Source: Reclinomonas americana ATCC 50394 (Eukaryota > Jakobida > Jakobea > Jakobida). From it: a stretch of 64,000 nucleotides of DNA. Of the stretch, positions 1 through 8,200 are shown piece by piece; positions within the stretch are counted from its first letter, which is position 1, and every line of letters starts with the position of its first letter. The position numbers were made by a program, and so were the translations under genes. Location: positions 333,004 through 397,003 of the forward strand of contig PS015022.1 in the NCBI GenBank assembly GCA_048213135.1, in the 5' to 3' direction. A model generated the notes under the pieces. The model saw only the letters and a list, made by a program, of their open reading frames with translations. It did no database searches and was not told where the DNA came from.

Positions 1-425
1 AAGACGATGGCGAAGAGATGGGGGAAGAGATGGGGGAAGAGCATGGGGGGAGGCATGGAAGGAGACCAACGCAGACTGCACACTCGGTAAGCACGCAACT
101 CGGTTCGGAGAATTGGGATCAATAGCCGACTCAAAGTCAATATTAAACCCATCGGTGAACTCTGCCACCAACGCATAAGCGACAGACAACAACTCATCCA
201 CGCCCAAACACACACACACACACACACAAACCGCGCTCCGCCTGCGACACCCACTGCTCGACCTGCTCCGCTCGCGCAGTCGCATTGGCCAGATGCGCTT
301 CCGGCATCGAACCACTATACACAATGCGTACATTGTGCGCATGAGCCTGAACGAGAAAAGAACACCAAAAAAAGAGTGAGCAAAAGAGCAAAACCAGTCC
401 GCACATGCATGAAACACTCACTGCA

Positions 426-456
<31 letters not shown>

Positions 457-849
457 TCACTCACTCACTCACTCTCTCACTCTATCACTCACTCACTCAC
501 TCACTCACACTCACTCTCCCTCTCTCTCACTCACGCACACTCCCTTCCCTTCCTCCCTCTCTCTCCCTTCTCTCTCCCCCATCTCTCACTCAACATAGCA
601 CAGCTCCGCAGGATCCAACTGCACAAAGAGCGCCACTGTAGTCAACTGACGCCAGTCGTAGTGCTGCCAGTTGTTGTTGGAGACCTGAAAGGCGTACTTT
701 TCACGACGCGGAGGCAACTGCAGTGGGCGACACAGTGACGAGTCACTGCAAGGACACGCAGAGGGCTCACTGAGAGAAGAAGAGGCGTGTGCAACACACG
801 AGGCCGACACGACGAGAAGCACGAGAAGCAGCAGCAAGAAGTGCGTCAT
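1..849 (-). CDS. CTBS: Di-N-acetylchitobiase-like GH18 glycosidase, 3' end outside window
   Basis: Lysosomal-type chitobiase, known to trim the reducing-end GlcNAc of N-glycan chitobiose cores. Exon 1 (849 to 595) encodes a signal peptide (MTHFLLLLLVLLVVSASC), then a CPCSD..LCRPLQ segment and YDWRQLTTVALF, the N-terminal signature of animal CTBS. Exon 2 (346 to about 232) joins in frame to give CY-AHAHNVRIVYSG, matching the family's CYAHSKGARVVLKG region. Exon 3 continues with FTDGFNIDFES, which aligns with the GH18 catalytic DGxNxDxE strand. The 347-594 intron has a GTTGAG donor and holds CACT/CT repeats; the second intron holds (GT)n on the coding strand, and its exact phase did not close by eye. 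The 3' half lies left of the window. It diverges from the WD40 gene with only 71 bp between start codons. Confidence 0.85.
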
Positions 850-920
850 TGCAACAACAACGAAGTGACTGCAGAGATGTCCTGTGTCACCTTCTTCTTT
901 CGACGTCGTTGTTGTCTCCC
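850..920. promoter_or_regulatory. 71-bp divergent intergenic (bidirectional promoter candidate)
   Basis: The whole space between the chitobiase ATG (849, minus) and the WD40 ATG (921, plus). It contains a 9-bp inverted repeat, ACAACAACG at 854-862 and CGTTGTTGT at 907-915. No TATA box is seen. That the repeat is regulatory is inference. Confidence 0.4.
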
Positions 921-2018
921 ATGTCCGCGGTTCACCTCCGATGTCTGCACGGGCACTGCGGTGAGGTGGTGACAGTGGCCGTTACTCCCGATTGCCGACA
1001 TGTTGTGAGTGGTGGTGGTCACGACGGCATGGTGTTTGTGTGGTCACTGGCGAGTGGCGAGCTGGTGCACCAACTGGAGGGGCACGATGGTGTTGTGTCT
1101 GTTGTTGTTGTTGTCGCTCCCGATGGGCAGCTCGTTGTGAGTGGCAGCTGGGACTGCACGCTGTGTGTGTGGTCACTGGCGAGTGGCGAGCTGGTGCGAC
1201 GGTTGGAGGGGCATGAGAGTGCGGTGTCGGTTGTCGCTATTACTCCCGATGGACAGCATGTGGTGAGTGGCAGCTGGGATAACAGTGTTCGAGTGTGGTC
1301 GCTGGCGAGTGGCGCGCAAGTGCGACGGATGAGTGGGCGCGCCTCTGAGTTGCAGTCGCTTGTCGTCACTCCCGACGGGCAACACGTGATCACGAGTCAC
1401 CGCAACGACAAGGTGCGCGTTTGGTCGCTAGCGAGTGGGGAGATGGTGCGAAAGATTGACTATACGGACGAGTGCATCCTCTCCATGGCAATCACTCCCG
1501 ACGGCCGGCACATTGTGCTCGGGAGCGCAGACATGTTGCAGCGCGTGTGCTACCTGACGGCTGGACACATGCACCGTGACGACTGGGTGCGTAGTCCACG
1601 CACTACGCACAAACACGCTAGTCACTGCGTTGCCGTCACTCCGGACGGTCAGCATTGTGTCAGCGATGGTTTCGACAAGACCGTGCGTTTGAGCTCTCTC
1701 GCCACTGGCGAGGAGGTACGACGGTTCGCTGGCGCTGGTATAGTGCACTCTGTTGCTGTCAGCTCAGATGGCCAACACATTGTGTGCGGGAGTCACGACA
1801 CGCTCGTACGGGTGTGGTCCACATTGTGCAGTCTGGCGTGCTGGGAGCTCCAGTCTGCAACGCTGGCAATGCACGCGGTCCGCGAGATGCAATCGCCACT
1901 GCACGAGGAGGACAGTCACGAGGTGCGATGTCTGGCGGAGATTGTGATGCGGTGCTTCATGGTGGAGGAGGCGCAGGTTGTGGTGCACAAGTGCCAATAC
2001 TCGGCGCAGTTTGTGTGA
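921..2018 (+). CDS. WD40-repeat protein, single seven-blade propeller
   Basis: Intronless 365-aa protein. Seven repeats fill almost the whole length. Blades 1-4 are very alike, with the phrases VTPDGQHVVSGS and VRVWSLASGE recurring; blades 5-7 are more diverged (the WD dipeptide has decayed in blade 5). A seven-blade propeller is expected to be a protein-binding scaffold; nothing points to a particular pathway. After the propeller comes a charged tail, EVRCLAEIVMRCF..EEAQ, that is not WD40-like and is partly repeated at 4890-5036. I chose ATG 921 because the upstream ATG at 789 would give an R/Q-rich leader overlapping the start of the divergent gene. Confidence 0.85.
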   Translation: MSAVHLRCLHGHCGEVVTVAVTPDCRHVVSGGGHDGMVFVWSLASGELVHQLEGHDGVVSVVVVVAPDGQLVVSGSWDCTLCVWSLASGELVRRLEGHESAVSVVAITPDGQHVVSGSWDNSVRVWSLASGAQVRRMSGRASELQSLVVTPDGQHVITSHRNDKVRVWSLASGEMVRKIDYTDECILSMAITPDGRHIVLGSADMLQRVCYLTAGHMHRDDWVRSPRTTHKHASHCVAVTPDGQHCVSDGFDKTVRLSSLATGEEVRRFAGAGIVHSVAVSSDGQHIVCGSHDTLVRVWSTLCSLACWELQSATLAMHAVREMQSPLHEEDSHEVRCLAEIVMRCFMVEEAQVVVHKCQYSAQFV

Positions 2019-2032
2019 AGGGGGGCGTAATT

Positions 2033-2073
<41 letters not shown>

Positions 2074-2511
2074 TGCGTCGTACGGACCGAACGGACGGAG
2101 TAGGTACGGTACGACGACGACGACGTACGGTAACGACGACGACAACGTACGCGTACGACGACGTACGACCGAACGGACGACGACGACGGGAGTAGGNNNN
2201 NNNNNNNNNNNNNNNNNNNNNNNNNNNNNNNNNNNNNNNNNNNNNNNNNNNNNNNNNNNNNNNNNNNNNNNNNNNNNNNNNNNNNNNNNNNNNNNNNNNN
2301 NNNNNNNNNNNNNNNNNNNNNNNNNNNNNNNNNNNNNNNNNNNNNNNNNNNNNNNNNNNGGTACGGGTTACGGTACGGGTTACGGTACGGGTACGGGTAC
2401 GGGTACGGGTACGGGTACGGGTACGGTACGGTACGGTACGGTACGTACGTACGTACGACGTACGTACGTACGTACGGTACGGTACGGTAGGTAGGTAGGT
2501 AGGTAGGTAGG

Positions 2512-2552
<41 letters not shown>

Positions 2553-2873
2553 AGGATTAGGCACAACGATTTGCGATGTTTTTTATTTCCCCCCACGAAG
2601 CCGCATCAGTGTACCTGCGGTGTATGGTTTCTCTACTTCACGAGCAAGAGATGAGAGATGAGCTGATTCGAGTCTGAAAGACACCGATCGCAACGCTGGT
2701 GTCTCACGCCATTGCATAACTTCTGATTTCTTGTCACATGCGTGAGCAACAGCAACATTCGTGATGACCAAGCCCAGCCAATATCATACCATCAACACAA
2801 ACACACCCATCATCTTTGCAGCATCAGTATTTTCTTGGTTTGTACATTCACGACCTTCTCCTTCTGCATCTCA
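2019..2873. repeat. Intergenic, (GA)n tracts, assembly gap and flow-order noise
   Basis: No gene seen. (GA)n runs at about 2034-2071 and 2516-2551 (coding for nothing) flank an N run at 2197-2359. Between the GA runs and the Ns the sequence is a monotonous TACG-ordered string (GGTACGGTACGG, GTAGGTAGG), discussed under findings as probable sequencing noise. Confidence 0.8.
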
Positions 2874-3338
2874 TCATCCCCGCCCCTTAAACTTGTACCC
2901 CACTGCATCGCAGTGACAGCACAAGCCGGCGAACCATCGCACGGTGGCGACCGGGAAAGCAATCGGGCAGCACAGCACCTGGCAGGTGCCAATCACCTGA
3001 ATGTCGAGCCCGTGGCACCCCTTCACTCGATCGATCGTCACGATCGATGGCTCCGGCACGCCGATGCAACAGCAACAGCGTGGATCCGAAGCCGACATGC
3101 AGCACTGACAGCAGAGGCCGGTGAGGCCGCAACAACATGAGTACGCGCGGGCGCACTTGTTGCCGGCGTCGCAGTCTTGTCCGCACGAGCAGATGAGACG
3201 CTCACAGTCGACTGCCACTGTGTGGTTGTCGTAACAGCAGGTTACTTTGGCAGCCGCCTGATCAGAGGCGTTGTGCCTCGTGTCTTTGCCCGCACGACCG
3301 GCGGTGCCACAGCAGCACCAAATGTCACGCAGCTCCAT
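2874..3338 (-). CDS. Cysteine-rich protein, paralogue 1
   Basis: Family not recognised. The product is 154 aa with about 28 cysteines, many in CC, CCC or CCCC runs. It begins MELRDIWCCCG.AGRAGKD and shares with the copy at 19157-19609 the blocks CCYDN, CARxYSCC, ASDPRxCCCIGVPEPSIVT and TCQVLCCP. There is no signal peptide. The clustered cysteines and short hydrophobic stretches could suit palmitoylation, metal binding or a membrane-associated fold; that is inference. A conserved leader exon lies upstream (3406 to about 3570). The intron before the ATG ends in a (CT)n tract with no clear AG directly before the start, unlike paralogue 2, so the first splice here may differ or be impaired. Confidence 0.65.
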   Translation of the reverse strand: MELRDIWCCCGTAGRAGKDTRHNASDQAAAKVTCCYDNHTVAVDCERLICSCGQDCDAGNKCARAYSCCCGLTGLCCQCCMSASDPRCCCCIGVPEPSIVTIDRVKGCHGLDIQVIGTCQVLCCPIAFPVATVRWFAGLCCHCDAVGYKFKGRG

Positions 3339-3343
3339 GAAAT

Positions 3344-3374
<31 letters not shown>

Positions 3375-3405
3375 GAGGGGGAGGGGGGAGAGAGCAGCTC
3401 GTCAC

Positions 3406-3570
3406 CTTGGCTCACAGAGGAGTGCTTGTTGCGTTGTGAATGTTGTCGTGATTGTCGGATTTTATGCGTGCGTGCGCGGGACAACACGGTGACAGCGAGC
3501 TTCTCGAGCTCATGCAACGTGGCACGACTCCATCGCTGTCCACTGCATCAGTACATCCTCTGTGTACCAT
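3406..3570 (-). promoter_or_regulatory. Conserved 5' leader/promoter block of Cys-rich paralogue 1
   Basis: This stretch matches 19760-19890 upstream of paralogue 2, sharing CATAAAATCCGAC, ACGTTGCATGAGCTCGAG and CTGATGCAGTGGACA on the minus strand. Each copy ends in a donor-like site (CAAG|GTGACGAG here, AAAG|GTAACGAG in the other). Indels break any common reading frame, so it is probably a noncoding first exon with promoter. The remainder of 3339-3854 is a (GA)n-bearing intron and spacer, with another (GA)n at about 3677-3699. Confidence 0.5.
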
Positions 3571-3854
3571 CATGATGCAGTCGAACAAGTGAGGAAACTG
3601 TGATGCAGAAGTACTTGTCTATTTCGCGATATCGATGTGACCGAACACGTGCATGAGAGGGAGGGGAGAGAAAGGGAGAGAGAGAGAGAGAGAGAGAGGA
3701 AGAAACAGCTGAACACGCGACTGCGACTTCAAGTGCCCAGATGTTACAGAAGGCGTTTGCCTCTTCGCGGTGAATTCGAATGTGGTAGCAGTTCTCTCTC
3801 TCCCACCCACTCCCATGGCCACTCACTCACTTGCTGTCGAAACAAGGGTTATCT

Positions 3855-4816
3855 TCACCGAGCACACAACTGAGTACGTTCAGCCAGCAAGCGTCGAAGG
3901 GAACAAAGAAACTCCTCATCCGATGATTGTTCCAGCTCAGGCGCGGTGGGATCGTGCTGTACATGTGGTGTGGCAGAGTTGACGATGCGAGTTGCTCGAA
4001 GTGACACTTCGGGCCACGGCTCCGTCGAATCGTCGCCGCTGTCTCTTGCCACACGTGCAAACACCATCCACGTCTCAGTGGCCCGTCGGAAAGGCAGAAT
4101 GGTGAATGCTGCGATATCTCCGCGCCGACGAACGTCAGTAATTGACCAGGCAACACCGAGAGCTCGTAGGAAGCGCGCAAACCGGGCCGTCTTGTGGCAC
4201 ATGGACGAGTCTGTTGGCTGTTGCACACTGACTGTTGAGATGCTGGCGAGTAATCAAGCAGGATCCGAAACTCTCATGAGCTCACCTCCCTCTCGAGCAT
4301 GTACAGCATGTGGATCTTTGTAAAGGCCTTCACCTCTGTGCTTCGTTGTACGTGATAGCAGCCGTCCGAGTCGTCAACAAGGACGAACAGGCCACCACGT
4401 GGAAACGGCCTCTGTTGCAATTGATGACTGGGATTATCGTTCGATCTCGCCACATGCTTTCGCAGACTTCCTTCGCATCAGATGCTCACCCTGAGGAACA
4501 CACACACCACTTCCCAGGGCTCCGGATCCGGAAGGTCACACAACAAATGCGCCAGCTCCTCTTGATGATCGTCCACGATGCATCGCGAAACAATCCACGC
4601 GCCATCGTTCTTCGAAACAGCTAACCGTTGTCGGTCTATGGTGCGTTTGACCTCGGTGGACACTGCCTTGCGCCACACATCAGTGGACTGGTCGAGAGAC
4701 CTGGAGAGTGTGTGTGTGAGTGCCGAACACACACTCCATTTTCTCTCCCTTCGCGAGGACAAGAACACTCACAGGCCAAGAAGCGGGAGAGCAGAGTTTA
4801 CGTCGGCAGAGGCCAT
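3855..4816 (-). CDS. Orphan protein, four exons
   Basis: Four exons join in frame: 4816-4773, 4700-4490, 4411-4286, and from about 4210 to the stop at 3855, giving about 245 aa. All three introns have GT-AG ends. The protein starts MASADVNSALPLLGL, then WRKAVSTEVKRTIDRQR and KNDGAWIVSRC, a middle region LFVLVDDSDGCYHVQRS, and an acidic-polar C-terminus (ELEQSSDEEFLCSLRRLL). The alternation of beta-like stretches (EVVCVFLR, GLFVLVDDSDG, AAFTILPF, ETWMVFARV) suggests a small alpha/beta or PH-like domain, but I recognise no family. No signal peptide or membrane segment. Its start lies just downstream of the WD40-tail remnant. Confidence 0.65.
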
Positions 4817-4889
4817 GAGAGGTGGCACTGGCAGTGCGCAACACCGCAGCGCTCAAGAAACCGTCGTAGGGTACTGTAAACAAAGTCCA

Positions 4890-5036
4890 GAAATGCAATG
4901 CTTCCTCTGCAGTGAGGAGGGGGAAAGTGAGGGCGACGTACGGTGCCTGGTGAACATTGTGATGCACTACTTCACGGCGGAGGAAGCGGAAGTTGCAGAG
5001 CACAAGTGAAATGTTCTCGCTTCGCAGTTTGTGTGA
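4890..5036 (+). pseudogene. Remnant of a duplicated WD40-gene C-terminal tail
   Basis: The translation EMQCFLCSEEG..DVRCLVNIVMHYFTAEEA parallels the tail of the 921-2018 gene (EMQSPLHEED..EVRCLAEIVMRCFMVEEA). The DNA similarity continues past the point where this copy has a stop (AAG TGA) into CAGTTTGTGTGA, the region that ends the intact gene. No propeller repeats remain upstream, and the piece lies upstream of, and opposite to, the orphan start at 4816. It is best read as the 3' scrap of a decayed or translocated paralogue. The rest of 5037-5207 has nothing recognisable. Confidence 0.6.
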
Positions 5037-5207
5037 TCATGAAGCATGAACTTGAGCGCAGTGATCGTGAGTGAGGACGATCGATGGTCAGCGAATGATT
5101 ATGCAGCTTCGTTGTTGCTACTGGTCGTGGGCACGAAGCATTAACTTCTAAACATTCAGTCTCCTTCACTCTCTCCTCTCCTCTCCACCTCCTCTCCTCT
5201 CCAGCCA

Positions 5208-8200
5208 TCATCTCCTCGTCGACGTCCGCGACTCCTGCTGCTCTTCTGAGCTGAGGAGAGGCTCTCCAAGCGACCCCGGTCTGACAGGGAAAGAGGAGAA
5301 CATGAATGAGCTCACACGGCGAGGCCGCCCAGCGGCAACGGCGGCGCCTGCAGTTTGCTCGTCTTCTGACTCTTGACGCTGCTGTGCAGGTGTCGGCAAC
5401 GGATCGCCGAGTTCACCACCTTGCGTGATCGAGAAGGTGGCAGAAGGAGAACGCGGGTTGTCGAACATTGAACTTGAACGCGGGGACGACGGCCACACTG
5501 TGGAATCGACGCCAGTGCCTCGTCGAGAGCGCATAGAGTGCATCTCCACTGCGCCGTTGGAGTCATCACCGCTGACCCTCTCGTCGTCCTCTCGATTCCC
5601 GACTCGAGAGTCTGCGGTAATGCATAATGATTGGTGGGACGGTCAACGCCAGCAGCAAAGGCGATGCGTCACGAACCTGCGTCTGTGTCGGATCCAGAGC
5701 TGTCGGCGTCGTCGATTGCGTACCGTCGACGTCGGCACCTCCGAATACACCGACGACGGAAACACACGAAAAAGGCACGAATGAATCGCACGGCGATCGG
5801 GCTGGCCAGCACGACGGCCGTCAGAACGAGAACCGCGATGGACATGTTAGATTTGAAGGAGTCGTCCACACGCGATGCAAATATCGTGGCAATGACCACG
5901 AGACCGCCGAGACCGATGGCCTATATGCAACGAGAATGTGAGACACTTCGTTTTGCTCACACGTCCGTGAGAGGAGCTGACACTCACAAACCTCTAGAGT
6001 GTTGTTGTCAATGAATTTGACGTAGAGGCGATTCTGAAAATCGTACTTGTGTTGCTTCCTCTCATACGGTCGCACAAAGATGTGAATGGCCAAAAAGGCC
6101 ACGCAAATGGCCCACAGTGCCATGGGCAGTGCATCGAGGTAGCCACGGGCGGCCAGCGGATACAGGGTTCCCAGCAAGATGAAACGACGACTGAGCTGGT
6201 ACGCTGTGAACACGACAAGGCTGCGCAGTTAGCATGTGCACAAGAGGGGGTGCGGAGACATGTGACCAACCTTGAAACCAGACAACGGACGGCCGATACT
6301 GCTCGTACAGCGAGCCGAAGATACGCATCGGCTGCACCGACGCTGATGATTAGATGGCCGGACACATAAAAACAAATTCTGCGCCACGAACATGCTACCT
6401 TTTCATCATTCAGGCGGCGCTGTCTTCGCAGTCGCAGCGTCAACCAGACAATAAGCACTGGCACGGCAAGCGTGACGATCAAAACAATGCTGAACAGCGG
6501 CAGCAGATGCCACCATCTGAATGCAAACTCCATTTCGTGAGCGTGTGCGTACGAATCATCGCAGCGATGCACAGCAGCGACAGCTGTGAAACGCAACTCT
6601 CCTGCGTAGCACACGATACTGGGAGAGAAGAGCACAACTTGACTCTGACCCACTTGCGAGCACGTGAAGAACAAGATGGCCGTGTCCGCCTGGCCCTCGT
6701 ACGCCGCCAGCAACGTGATGACCATGGTCAGCGTGTACCCATACGGTGATGACGACCTGACAAACCACTGCACGAATCGCCGCCACAAGTATCGCCATAA
6801 TCCACGACGATGCGAGCGAGTCTCGCAAGCGCACAACCGTCGAAGCGGGAATGCCAGCAGTCGGTGCGCGCCAAACGTGGCCCACAGCAGCGCCACATAA
6901 ACAAAAGGCAAGATGGTACGCGACGCAAGGTCGCCGGCAGCATTGAGGTTGATTGGGCACCCTGTCTGGAAGAGCTGTGGCACCCAAAATGTGAGCAGAC
7001 GCTCAAACGATAGCAGTTCCACGTTGGGGTAGAACAGAAGAGTGGCAGTCTGAAGCGTGAAGATGATCATTTCGGCAGACTCTGGCAGTAGAGAGAGTCA
7101 AATGCATAAGTGTCGCGCAAGGCAAAAACGCACACATACTGTAGTTGTTACCTCCAGCACCGCCCACTTGGAAGAAGGCATGGACAGCCATGACGTAGAG
7201 CCACATTCGAGACAGAATCCACAATCGGGCAACATTTGACGTGCCGTTGCGGCACGGAATACACTCTCCCTGCCAGTGCGAGAAACCCTCCTGTTGGATG
7301 CAATGTGGTAAGTCAGGGACGTGGGAGAACTGAAGTGTCGGCATATACGTCAGCGTACCAGACAGGCACCACAAAGTGGTGACGTAGGGTCCCGATTCGA
7401 GTTGCTCTTGCAGTAGTCCGTGCCAGCAGCAAACCTTGTAGAGTACGTCGTGTTGCTGACAGCTTGCTGACAGTAGTCGTAGGGGCAAATGTACGTGGTG
7501 ACATTGCCATCAGCCGGCGGCTTGATACTCGTCCCGGTCCATCCACGAGAGAGCACTGGTTCAACGGCCCACTGCGGCGACACGGGAAAAGTCCAATAAT
7601 TGGACTGGATGAAAATACTGTTGCCGCCCAGACAGTTCACATGCGATGGACACTGACGGCACTCTTGCCCAAACGCCGGCAGGGAGTACTTGTCTTCCGA
7701 GCACTCCTGACAGCCGAGCTTGTCCTTGTAGAACAGGCCAGCTGGACAAGCAGTGACATCGAGTTGCACGCTTGGCGTCGATCCAACAAACGACCCACCA
7801 AAGCTCATGCTCACGGAGATGTTGAGCAGCGATGTTGAATTCGAACGCGCAGCGGCAGCAATAGACAATGATGACATCGAGGAGCCCCGCTCAACCACGT
7901 ACAGTGGAAAGCTGGCAGTGCCATTCACCGTGGCTCGCCTGAGTTGCTGTAAATTCATCCAACAAAAAAGTATGAGGTCAAAAGGAAAAAGTAACAGGAG
8001 AGCGGTGGTCACTTCGCGCACCTGCTGAATGCAACCGAGACACTCAACGACGAACACTGTCTGGTCCAGCGTTGACATGAATTGGTCAAACACGTCGGTC
8101 GCATTCACCACAATGTCACGTGTTTGTTCCGCCGTCGGATACGTCGTAGCGGGGACTGGAGACCAGCTGGGACCGCCAGTCACCGAAAACAGGGCTGCCG

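Noticed and set aside
789-920. N-terminal extension of the WD40 protein from ATG 789
   Set aside because: R/Q-rich, overlaps the first exon of the divergent chitobiase gene, and lacks propeller sequence.
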